DNA of 64,000 bases, taken from the NCBI GenBank assembly GCA_050084985.1, contig JBITNC010000001.1, forward strand, positions 16,306,001-16,370,000, given 5' to 3'. Source of the stretch: Nageia nagi (Eukaryota > Pinophyta). Under the pieces are notes generated by a model. It searched no databases. It was given only the letters and a program-made list of their open reading frames with translations, and was not told where the DNA came from. Position numbers and translations under genes: made by a program. This document shows, piece by piece, positions 10,268-22,070 of this stretch; within the stretch, counting starts at the first letter, position 1, and every line of letters begins with the position of its first letter.

Positions 10268-13075
10268 ATGGGAGACTCCTTTATACCAAAGCACATCCTA
10301 GATGGTTCCAACTATGATATTTGGAAACTTAGGATGAAAGTAGAGTTTCAAGCATAAAAATTATGGTAAATGATAAATGAAAACCAAGTTGCTCTAATAA
10401 ATGAGAATGTACTTTAGGCTTACAACATAAAGAATGAGCTAGCAATCTCTATGATATTTTATGTAGTTTCAAATGAATTCCTCCTTAAGCTTTGCAAAGG
10501 AAGCTTAGAATAGGCTAAAGAAAATCTACCTTAGCTCTAAATTCTCTAGGAGGTTCACCATTCTTTAAAAAATATTGCAATCACATAAAGAGTAAAATGA
10601 ATGTGTTGCAATATACTTGAACAAGATTAATGATCTTAGGACCAAACTTGTGGGGCATGGTTGCAATTGGATCAATGATGAGTTTATAATATTCATCATC
10701 CTTCAAAGTCTCCATTCTAAATTCAATCATTTTATGATAGTTATTAAGATGATACTCGATGATGAAAAAGAGGTGTACTCCTTGGAAAATATTTCAAGGT
10801 TTCTCATAAAAAATGAGGAAACTCTCAACAAAAAGTTGTTGATCTCTACTCCTAAGAAGCATCTTATGGCACTTGGACTAATGAAGACTCACTTTAAAAA
10901 GAGGTTCCATAATCAAAATAAATCTTCCCATACTCCAAAAAAGGACTTCAAGAAAGGTGGAAACAAATAATATAATGGCCATGGCAAGTTTATCAAATCC
11001 AAATCCAAAGACAAATTTGATGGCAATTATAATTTCTATAGAATCTATGGTCACAAAGAATTTGATTTCTATAAGGAAAAGAAAGAACAAGGTGGCAAAA
11101 GAACTAAAAAAATCAAACAACTTCAAAGGTAAGAAGAAAAATAATAAATATGATTTTATTTGTGGTCTTTACGCAAGTCTCACACTTTCTCGAATGATTG
11201 GATTATTGAATTTGGGTGCACTAATCATATGTATTTGAAAAGGTTAAGTTTGAAAATTTCATAAGTATAAAAAGGATGCAATTGTGATAAGTGATAATTC
11301 AATCTTGAATTTCAAGGGATTGGTAATATGATGATGCATAAGAAGGTTCTTAAAAATGTGCTCTATGTGCTTAAATTCAATATGAAATTTCTTTTTGTAA
11401 TCTAAGTTGCAAAGAAATTCTACTCATTCAAGTTCAACTCACACTCCTGGTGCATTAAGAAGGGACTTACCACTTTGATGAAAAGATCAATGAAAGATGA
11501 TCTCTACATTATGGATCAAGTGCTAACATAGATGTGCCTTAATACAAATGTTTACTCTAGGGTAAATATTTGACATCATCAATTAAGACAACCTTATCCA
11601 AAAAAACATTTAAGTTATGAAAAAACTAAAGACTTATGGAAGGTTTGCCATTGATATCACCCATGATTGATTTTTGTGTGAAGTGCATATTAGGAAAGAT
11701 GAATAGGTAAAAATTTGAAAAGATAAGATAAAGGGCAACACAACCTTTTCAACTTATGCATTTAGATTTTTTGGGTCTATTTCAAACTAAGTCTCATAGT
11801 GGATCATCTTATGTATTGACCTTCATCAACAACTTCAGGTTAATTCTTGCTCTTTTAGCAACTCAGGGATGGAGTGCTTTTCTCAATGGTCAATTAGATA
11901 TAGAGATATACATGAATCAACTAGAAGGGTTTATTATAGAATGAAAAGAGTCTCTTGTGTGCAAGCTAAAGAAGTCTTTGTATGGACTTAAGCAAGCAAC
12001 TAGAGCCTGGTACAAAAAGATTTCATAATACTTTACAAATATTGGGTTCTCTAAGTGCTTCTTGATTCATATCTATATGTGCTCAATTAAGGATAAGACT
12101 TGGTCTTGATTCTTTTTTATGTGGATGATCTTTTGATCATAAGAATAATAATGAAATCATGTATTAAGAGTGCATATAAAAACTAAAAGGTAACTTTTGA
12201 AATGATTGATCTTGGTCTCGTGCACTACTATCCTGGAATGTAAGTGTACTAATACAAGGATTGTATTTACCTTAATCAATCTAAGTATATCTTATACATA
12301 TTGTAAAAATTTAGAATGGAGGAGTGCAAATTTGCTACAATCCTAATATTTGTTGGAATCACTCTATCTCTTAGCTCCAACTCTTAGTTTCCAGATACTA
12401 CATCTTACAAGAACTAATTGATAGTCTTCTTTATTTGACTATCTCTAGGCTAGATATTACCTTTGCTAATAAATCTAATGGCATGATTTATGCATAAACT
12501 ATATGTTGAGAACCTCAATGCTATTAAAAAATCTTAAGATATGTTGTAGGAACATAGGATGTTGCTCTTAAGTGTTTCAAGTTTCTCTCATTTGTTCTCT
12601 CAAGATACTAAAATTTTGATTATGGAAGAGATAGAGATGATAGAAAATCATTTGTTTCTTATGTGTTTAGCATAGGTGGTATCTCCTAGACTTCCAAGAA
12701 GCACCCTACTACTTCTCTCTCCATCATAGAGGTAGAATATGATACCATATTATTCATGACCCAAGAATCCATTTGGTTGAGGCATCTTTTAAAATAATTT
12801 GGGTATGAGTAGGCTCACCCATCTCATATTTCTTCAGATAATTAATCGACTATTGCTTTGGCAAAAAATCTATTTTTTATTAAAGAATAAAATATGTTGA
12901 AATCCAAGCAAATTTTATCAAGGATAAGTTCTAATGGTATCTTACAATTGTAGTATTGTCCATCAGTCCTTAACTTTGCTAACTTCTTAACCAAGCCCCT
13001 TCTTGAAGCTCATTTCTGCAAGCTTAGGGAGTCTATTAGGTTAGTGAAGTTTTCCTCAAGGGGGAATGAAGGTTG
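10268..13075 (+). pseudogene. copia gag-pol of element B, heavily decayed
   Basis: From the ATG at 10268 the translation resembles the start of the intact polyprotein at 39499 (PKHILDGSNYDIW, then LRMKVEF and a stop). Recognisable pieces follow in several frames: the UBN2-type gag (10617-10970), remains of the zinc knuckle and protease around 11020-11240, the integrase start HLDFLGLFQTKSHSGSSYVL (11756), and RT pieces around 11830-12300 (LNGQLDIEIYMNQLEGF, LKKSLYGLKQATRAWYKK). RNase H remains run to about 13070. Most of the integrase core is missing between 11845 and 11850, where the text jumps into RT. Many stops and frameshifts make it a dead copy. Confidence 0.8.
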
Positions 13076-13789
13076 AATTCTTGTTAAATTCATATTTGTG
13101 ATGACAAATTCATCCCTAGGAGGAGTTTTTTAGTTGTATAGTGTTGATTTTTTATATACGCCTTCATGGTTAGTTTGCTCCATGTGAGAAACTAATTGTA
13201 CATTTTTTAGCATACAATGGCTTCTTCTAGCATTGTTTTAGTTATTCATACGTGAGAGACCAATATATTTTTTTGATACTTTTTAGCTATCCATATTTAA
13301 GAAATTCATATGCACTTATGTTCTATTTTTGATGTTAATCAACATATTTTTTATACAACAGGGGACTACGAGTATTGACTTAGCATCTTTGTGATCACAT
13401 ATAGTGCACCATTGATCAATTTATGGATGATATTAATTAATTTTTTTATCTTATTTTGATATGTTGCATCTTATTAATATTATTTATGAGTTTTTGAAAG
13501 CTTGCAGGTTTCTTCTTGAAAGTACAAGTTACCTACTTTGAGTGGGTAGGCTTATCATGCCAAATTTTGTTGAATGACTACTTTGTATAGTGAAACCAGT
13601 TATGGTTAATAATTGTATTGTAAACCATTTTTTCAAATGGTAAATTAGTGAATCTCAATCTAATATCCTAATTATCTCTGAAAGATGTAAATGTTCTCAT
13701 CTTCGATTATATCTCTATGGAGGATAACTCTCTCTTACTCTCTTTTTCTTTTCTACTCTTCACTCTATCCTAATATTATTTTTTAATAA
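13076..13789 (+). other. 3' region of copia element B with one hairpin
   Basis: Corresponds to 43426-44240 of the intact copia: the same order of a hairpin with the GCTCCATGTGAG loop, the sequence before GTGCACCATTGATCA, and the CTCTCTTACTCTC tract at 13727-13745. The hairpin has arms TTAGTTT (13170-13176) and AAACTAA (13189-13195). The expected 3' LTR is absent and an inverted LTR-leader fragment follows. Confidence 0.6.
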
Positions 13790-14472
13790 AAAAATTACAA
13801 TATTTTTGTACGAAAACATTTTTTGATATATATATATATTAAAAAAATATTCTCCAAAGTAAAGGTATGCAATTATTTTTTTAAATTATAGCAATATATT
13901 AAGCAACTTTTGTAAACATTACAACTAGCATAAAAATGTTAATATAAATAAAAATTGCATAACAATATATTGGTACTTTTAAAGTAAAGTTTCCTAAAAA
14001 AATTGAACTAACAAATAACACAAAAATGTTAGTATTATGTAATAATTCAAAATAATGAAGGAAGAGAGGTATACCTTGAATGGTTTTACCTCACAAAAAT
14101 GTAGATGAACCTCTAAAGGAGTAGGAATGACCTCCAAGATGGGAAGAGGAGCCTCCAAGAATGGCTCTAGATACCAACTGAAGGAAATTAGGCCTAGAAT
14201 AATAAATTCCTATTCTACCAAATCACTTGAAAGCTCTCTAAAATATCATCCCAATAGCATAAACAATATAGCCTATCTCACAAATTTGACACCAATGTAA
14301 AGTGGTTCCTCCAACCATGCGAGTACATCCACTAATCTTAAGTATTAAATGAATTACATCCACTAATTTTAATTATCATTTTCACTACATACTTAAGGTA
14401 TATAGGGAAACCCTTAAGTATTAAGTGAATTAAATTAATATATCTTACAATAATGTATTGTACATTCCAACA
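13790..14472 (-). mobile_element. antisense LTR plus leader fragment, same copia family
   Basis: Read on the minus strand, 14472 to 14179 starts TGTTGGAATGTACAATAC and ends CCTTCA, followed by GTTGGTATCTAGAGCC (primer site, 14164-14177) and then a leader with the AAG|GTATACC donor near 14070. The LTR part is only 294 bp, against 526 bp for the LTR at 6976, so it is internally deleted. It stands exactly where the 3' LTR of element B should be, in opposite orientation. Confidence 0.65.
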
Positions 14473-15862
14473 TTGATTGCAATTACAAAAGGGATGGTTG
14501 ATCATGGTCATACATACTGGAGGAATTTGTTCAAATATGATGCATATTTTATTGAATACCAACTGTAAGAAGGAGTATGTGGACATATATATCTCACCAA
14601 CATGTTCTAAATTTATAAAATGGAGGATGCATACATTGAAGTCCATGGTCTTCACCTCTTCCAAATTAATAAAGCATGACAACATTAACATGAGGAAATT
14701 AATTTCTTTTAGTATTCCCCAATCAAGTCTTGTTGTACTTGGTGGATATCCTTATCAAAATAATTTTATCATTATAATGCTTATTTTGAATATTATCTAG
14801 GTGCATCTATGATTGGATGACCTTTTGGCACTATTTGGTCAGACCTACATAGGCTGATTGAGAAATAGAGAGTTGTAAAATAGATATCATATAAAAACTT
14901 GTGTAATTGTTGATGAGAACTAGAGCCTCTAGGTTGGTTTTCAAGTCCCTTTGTATACTCTAGCTCATATTGTTTACCCTTTATACTAATTAGAATTATT
15001 TTGTTTGATTCAAACTAGTGAAAATTATCAATTTTGGGAGGAAATATATACCATCTTGTTGAAAGGATAATTTTCATCTTCATTTAGTTGCATCATCATT
15101 TTGATTTCAACATTACATTTAATCACATCATCCTAGGCTTATAATGGGGCATGTGGACTTCATACCCACAACCTTATCTACACTTGGAATTCACTTCCAA
15201 GGTAGGCTACTTGTCTTAAACGATCTACACCCCTATAGATTGAGCCTTGATATTTTTAACACTTGACTATATCTATATTTAGGAAAACTAAATAAGATTC
15301 AATTGATCATGAAATCAATCACCATTAATCAATATAAAATTCAATTGAACAAAGAATAAACTAAACAAGAGAAATCACCAATTCTATATTTATCATTATT
15401 GGGCTTTTGAGGATATATGATTATTGCTTTCCTATCATATAGGTTGTGTGATTATCTTGCATACATTAAAAGGAAATTAACAAAAATATAGGTTTGGTGT
15501 TTATTTTTTACCTTTATTGGCACCATTAATATCTTATATTTTATCATATCTTTTAAACATGGTGTTCTTTTCATCTATACTTTGTCTTCATAGGCTAGTT
15601 GGTCCTAGAAAGTTTGATAGGGAACCTCATATGAACATGGTAGATAAAATAAGATCACAAGCTAGTGAAAAATAATGAATGCAAAACCAATAAATTAATC
15701 AAGATAAAAATACACCAATTATCATCATTCATCATATGAGTCCTCTCATTATGAGCCTTCCCATCATTCACTTGCTCTTTGAATAAAAAATAACCCTTTA
15801 TTTTAAAATATTTCTCAAGAGACACAAGAGCAATTTATTAATAACCTTTTATCCAAGGCCAA
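14473..15862. other. no recognised feature
   Basis: AT-rich sequence without a convincing ORF, repeat or RNA gene. The two overlapping ORFs of 107-117 codons on opposite strands at 14338-14800 show no recognisable motif. Confidence 0.5.
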
Positions 15863-17760
15863 TTGGAATCACTTTTTGAGAACTTTGAACTTAAACAAAT
15901 TCAACAACAACAAAACATACCACCATCAACACAAGTTCAAAATGTGATTTATCATTTTGATCTAACATATCATAACTCTCAAAAATCTTTTATGCCACCA
16001 ACGTCAGTTGAATTTGAACATCATGAACATAAAGAATCATCTATTGATATCTTACAAAATATAAGAAAGTGGAAGCTCAACTGAAAGAGTTTCAAGGTAT
16101 AATTGATGATATTCCACAAGAATCCTATTTTTCACCATCACCATTTTGCTGCAATAAGCCAATTTCAATCTCAACCATTGCAACAAATAGTCAGTTCATG
16201 TATCAATCCCTATATGCATCAATGTTGAATCCTTTCATTACAACAAATCAAATTATCTCATAAAGCATAAGGGTCAATCCAAATCTTAATCCTTTGAGGA
16301 TTCCATACCATAATTAATCAAAGCAAGTTGCTTATAGTGTTGGACAAAATAATCTATCCTATCAACTAAACCAACAAGAGAAAAATTAAGCAAGTACATT
16401 CAACAAATGGATCCTCAAAATATATCACATCAAGCTTATCAAAATGTAAATCTTTCTCAACATTATCAACCAACTCCTTATAATCATGAGAAAAATCAAT
16501 ATTATCAACATGTTTTGAATCAATCAATATTTCAAGGTCAAAGTCAAGGATATATTAATCACAATGGCTCATCAACAACATAAACCTTATGTAACACAAA
16601 TTAATTTATTCCCAATTCAATATGGAATCAATCATTGGGTAAAAACATGCAACAAGGCTATCAACCAAATTATCAAATGCAAAACATGGTAAATCAATAA
16701 CCTCAAACAATGAATAATGACATTTTAAAAAGGTTATAAGATATGAAATTGAGAATCAATGGTCAAATAAAAAACCATCATACCATAACATTATCAATGA
16801 ACCTATCAACCCTATGGTTGTAACTAAATTATTTTCTTACAAATTTGATGTTATAAAGATGAAAAAACATAAAGGTAAGGTAGATCCAAGGGAATATTTG
16901 AGATAATTTAAGTACTCTTACTATATCACATCGAATGGTGATTACCTTATACTTAGAATATTTCCTATGATACTTAGGGTCCAAGGATTAGTATAACAAC
17001 TTGATACAACATAGCATTTACTCTTTCAAACAATTAGATAACTTATTCCTAGAATATTTTGCCATCAACATGGGAAAGAGAACATCTATAACAGACTTTA
17101 ATAGAATATCATAATTTGATGATGAATCGATCAATGACTATGTGTCAAGATGGAGAGCAATTGTAGTGGATTTGATGTATTTATTAACACAAGAAGATTT
17201 GATCAAACTATTTAGCAAAATTTGTAATAAGAATATATCATCTATATTATAAATACAACAACACAAATCTTTTGAGGAAACACTAGCACAAGCAAAACTC
17301 ATCAAGGAGGTTAAGACTCAATCAAGTGACATCAAGTTACGCAAGAACAACAACAACAATAATAAAAAATGTAAAATGATAATGATAACAATCAAATATA
17401 TCAAATGTTGTACAATTTAATCAAATATCATATAATGTTAATCAAGTACAACTAATTATAGTAACACAATCTCAAACAACTCCACAATAACCTATAATAA
17501 GTGAACAAATACAACTCAATGATCAAACAACTTTGCCACCAAGAGCAAGATAAAAAATTTCTCCCTTGGAAGAATCATTATCAGTATCTTACGTAAGGTG
17601 TTATAAGAAAATCTCTTAACATTGCCCAAAATCAAAGAAAATCCCATGGCATCAACAAGAGCATGGTATAAGGAATATGAGTTTTATGAGTACCATGCAA
17701 TAATGGGTGCATATGATTGAAAATTAATATCTTATTGATAATTTTCAAGTCTATTCAATG
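15863..17760 (+). pseudogene. decayed Tat-like gag (element D)
   Basis: Around 16860-17160 the translation in shifting frames gives the Tat gag core: DPREYLR, then YYITSNGDYLILRIFPMIL, then a tail resembling RINMGKRTSITDFNR and SINDYVSRWRAI. This parallels DSLILRIFPMTLAGQALDWY and the following DYISRWRAI of element C gag (54517-55329). Upstream (15863-16260) is Gln/Asn-rich, and the knuckle region near 17690 reads Y-E-Y-H. Stops are numerous. No LTRs or pol are recognised nearby. Confidence 0.6.
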
Positions 17761-19041
17761 TGAAATTAAATCACATCCCCTTATCAACATTTAGAAATTT
17801 TAACCAATCCTTTGCCTAAACATGATGTCAAATCAAGTGGATGCTTCTACATCATTTAGTCAAGTATATCATGACAAAGAACATCCTCATCTTCTTTCAT
17901 GGGATTTCTCCATGCGGATGAGCAATAAGCAAGAAAGGGTGTTTCTTTCCCACCACTTTCATCATATGAGCCAATAAACAAAACAACATCCTATGACTTA
18001 TCATTTCATATTTTGGTTGAAATATGTGTTATATTATACATCTTGATATTTGAGCATTATCACTTGTGCATAGTTTCATCAACATGTGGCATTATCATAT
18101 TGTAATAATGGGAGTCGATACTACAGCCTTATCCACTTTTACGGTTATCCACTAGTGGAAACTTTGAGGTATGAAAAAGTCATGATCTCCTAGACTTATC
18201 ATGAGCTACTCGTGTCATTACTATCTTTGTTTATATTGTCATGAGGCATACATCTTTATCATATAATTATAATTTTTTGAGTTTATCATTGTATATATTA
18301 TTTTGTTATGCATTGCATCAATGTATCATTATATATTTGACTTGAAATTAAATATTAAAAAAATTTGCAAAATATTAAATTTATGCTTATCATATTTCTT
18401 TGAGGTTTATCTTTTGTATACTTTTATCAAGTGTGCCTTCATCTTAGCATTAAAAAAAAAATCATAGGCACATATTTTGAGGTCTATTTGAATTTTTATC
18501 ATTATCACTATCTATAGGCCTATTCTTCCCCATGAGGATACAACCACTTGAGTCACAATCAAAATATCGAGTTGCCTCAAAATCACTCCTTTGGAGATTA
18601 TCATAGATTGTTGATTACCATGATTTTAAGGGAAGCATAATCCTATAGAATGTAAGTGATAATGATTTTGATATGGATAAATCTCTTTGCTCACACTTCA
18701 TAGTTATATTTATCATGAGCAATATCAATATCATATCATATATTTTATCTTATGGTGTGTCATGAGCCAAATATTAAGCAAAACATTAAGCAAACTAAGC
18801 ATTATTTAGTACATTAACCAAGATCTTTTAGAATTAATATCATATCATAAGCTTTGAACATTATATCATTAGCATGATCAATGAACACTTAACAAATGAA
18901 AAATGAATATTTGGTTGACTTCACTTTTTCATCCATCATTCCATTATTTGGGAGACGAGATATTAACTATCTAAAAATACGATCAATACCATCACATCCT
19001 AACTTATTGGTAGCATATAGAATTTTAGCTTCTCTTAATAT
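17761..19041. other. no recognised feature
   Basis: AT-rich, with many TTATCAT/ATCATA words but no regular period. The 63-codon ORF ending at 19087 runs into the LTR of element E and looks accidental. Confidence 0.4.
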
Positions 19042-19413
19042 CTTTTTTAGGATCCCACATCCTAACACTTACTTAAGGATTAGTTAAGCAATAGTTAGGA
19101 TTAGTTAGGACAACTTATTAAGTGAATAGTCATATATTTTAATAATTAATCACTTATGATGACTATAAATATGTGTAAGATGGGATAGATAAGGTATCAA
19201 GGAAAATTTATTATCTTTTAAGTTATAAGGAGGAAGCCCCCTTAAAGTGGCATGTGATTCATATTGCAATCAATAAATTATTTCTATTCTGTTATCTTGT
19301 TAATCAAGAATTGTATTGCTCTATTCTATTACTTGCAAATCATTGAGTTTTTCATGTTTAACTGTTGTTTCAGTTAAAATCTTATTTTTATTTTCAAATT
19401 TTTCTAAAAAGTA
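19042..19413 (+). mobile_element. 5' LTR of gypsy element E
   Basis: Aligns over its length with 21696-22070: GATCCCACATCCTAA, ACTTACTTAAGGAT, CACTTATGATGA, the GGAAGCCCCC/GGAATCCCCC block and the TTGTTATCTTGTTAAT words occur in the same order. The first bases have decayed (TTTTTTAG where the partner has TGTTAT). It is followed by a primer site matching initiator tRNA-Met (TGGTATCAAAGC) at 19414. Confidence 0.75.
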
Positions 19414-19457
19414 TGGTATCAAAGCTTCAATTTTAGCTACATGTAGTAGATTTTGAG

Positions 19458-21652
19458 ATGGATGAAGAAAGAAGATCTCAAGGCTTTAAAAAATTACAAA
19501 AAGTAATGCACGATACGCAAAACCAAATGATAATTAATTTCAAGAAGATGGAAACAATTATGAGTACCAATATAACAACTCTATATGCCAAAGTAATAGA
19601 TTTGAATACCAAATATAATAGTATGGTGGCTAGTATTAGTCATGTTAGTGCAACACTAAAGAATCAGGATTAACACCAGATTCTAGCTCCCAATAGTCAA
19701 CAAGATAATCACCATCTCACCAAAGTTAGGAACAATTTTATCAATGATTCTAATAAGCTTCTATTCTTACAAGAAAAACCAAGCTAGATTTTCCAACATT
19801 TGATAGGGATGATCCAAATGGGTGGATTTATAAGGTTGAACAATACTTTTCCTTGAATCAAATTGTTAATTCTCAAAAGGTGAACATTGCATCATTCCAT
19901 CTTGAGCATGAAGCCATTCAGTGGTACCAATGGTTTAACAAGACAAATGGCATCCCAACTTAGGGAGAATTCATAATACAATTGTTGGTTTGATTTGGTT
20001 TGAGTGATTTTGAAGACTTCACATGAGCTCTAACAAAATTGAAATAAAAAACCTTAGTACAGGAATACTAGAATCAATTTGAGAAATTGGGAAATCGTAG
20101 ATTTGGGCTAAATGATATTTTTTACACTTTTTTTTGTTAGCAAATTGAAGGATGAAATTAGAGTGGAGGTCAAGATGTTCAATCCTTAGACCATGATGGA
20201 TGCTATTACACTAGAAAAATTATTGGAAGAGAAATTCAATGCTCAATGATGTTAAGAAGGTAACCTTTTGAGAGGCTACATAACACCTCAAATACTCCAA
20301 CTACCCCAAATACCCCCAAAAAAATCCATCACTATAAGTTAATAGATTGAATCCTTAAAAAATGAAGGGAAAATAGACTATGCTATAATTACAATGACAA
20401 GTATGGTCCAAACCATAGTTGTACCACACAAAAATTGTAGCTTTTAAATGCAGATTCCTTTTGTGATGACAAAAATAAGGTTAAGATAGAAGAGGAGGCA
20501 CAGGAACCAAACAATAATGAGGAAACCCTTAAAATATCCTTCAATGCTATCGCAAGAATTTCTTCTTCACAAACCATGAAGGTGAAGGGTCATTTCATAA
20601 AATAAACTCTCATTATGTTACTTAACTTGAGAAGTATACATAAATTCATTGATCCTTAGGTAGCAAGGTACGCTAGTTTCTACATACATCCAACTAATAA
20701 ATTTGAATTCATGATTGGTAATGGGGAAAAATAGCATGCAAGGGAACATGTCATAATATCAAACTCAACATGGGAAATTGCACATTAAAAAATGACATGT
20801 ATGCCTTATGCTTAGGTGGATGTGACATTATCTTAAAGGCATAATGGTTGAGAACATTAGGACTAATATTATGGGATTTTACAAAATTATGGATGCAATT
20901 CATAGTTGGAGGCTATGAATACACTCTTAGGGGATTAAAAGTAGGAACATTACAAGTAGTAAGCTCTCAGCACATGCAAAAAGATCATTTGTAGAAGTGG
21001 AAAAGGAATGATAACATGATTATTATCTATCCAATCAACTGAATAATAACCTACTGAGCTAGAAGAATTGCAATAAATATTGGTACAACATGATGGTATC
21101 CTTGAAGAACCAAAGGGATTACCTCCCCATTTCCCTTATGATCATACTATACAATTAATTACAAATAGTCAACCATAAAATATCAAACCATAACACTACC
21201 CTTGTTTGAAAAAAAATAAAATTAACAAATTGGTCTATGAAATGTTGGAGGAAAGATTCATCCAACCTAGTGTAAGCTCATACTCTTCAACAGTATTATT
21301 AGTCTACAAAAATGTTGGTTCATGGAAAATGTGCATATATTTAAGGGCCCTTAACAAGATCATTATGAAGGATAAGTTCCCTATTCCATTCATTAATGAA
21401 TTGTTGGATGAATCACATGGTGCCAAATATTTTTCAAAATTGGATATGCAATCAGGCTATCACCAGATTAGACTCAAGGAGGAGGATATACCAAAAATAA
21501 CCTTCTGCAGTCATGAAGATCACTATGAGTTCTTAGTTATGCCATTTAGTCTTACCAACACACCATCACTAAAGTTCTTATCCAATGGTGTGGCTTGGCA
21601 CTTGAGGTGCAACATAGGATACAACACATCAACTTCAGTAGGAGTTTCCTAA
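19458..21652 (+). pseudogene. gypsy gag-protease-RT, internally deleted (element E)
   Basis: An ATG-initiated gag fragment (19458) is followed by a gag core, FPTFDRDDPNGWIYKVEQYF, then ASFHLEHEAIQWYQWF (19795-19960), the form seen in plant chromovirus-type gypsy elements. A protease remnant near 20570-20640 (QTMKVKGHF, HKFID) has lost its D-S/T-G. RT from 21206 has VGSWKMCIYLRALNKI, YFSKLDMQSGYHQIRL and LVMPFSLTNTPS, then stops. The YxDD box, RNase H and integrase are missing. The whole element is about 3.0 kb, so a large internal deletion is clear. Confidence 0.75.
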
Positions 21653-21695
21653 TTTTAAGCTTTGAGGACAAAGCTTAATTATAAGAGGGGTGGTA

Positions 21696-22070
21696 TGTTA
21701 TGATCCCACATCCTAAAACTTACTTAAGGATCAATTAGGATGTAATTAGGATAAGTTAGGCCAACTTATTAAGTAAATAGTCATGTCTTTTAATGAACAA
21801 TCACTTATGATGATTATAAATATATGTATGATGAGATAGGTAAGGCATTAAGGAAAATATATTATATTCTAAGTTATAAAGAGGAATCCCCCTTGAAGTG
21901 GCCTTTGATTCATATTGTGATCAATAAAGTATTTCTGTTTTGTTATCTTGTTAATTAGGAATTGCATTACTCTATTCTCTTACTTGAGAATTATTGAATA
22001 TTTCATATTTTACTGCTATTTTGCTTAAAATATTATTCATATTTTTGAGGTTACTAAAAATATTATAATA
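21696..22070 (+). mobile_element. 3' LTR of gypsy element E
   Basis: Starts TGTTATGATCCC directly after a purine tract (AAGAGGGGTGGTA, 21683-21695), the expected polypurine primer. It is followed at 22071 by TGGTATTAGAG, which itself looks like an initiator-Met primer site; see the finding on tandem structure. Confidence 0.7.
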
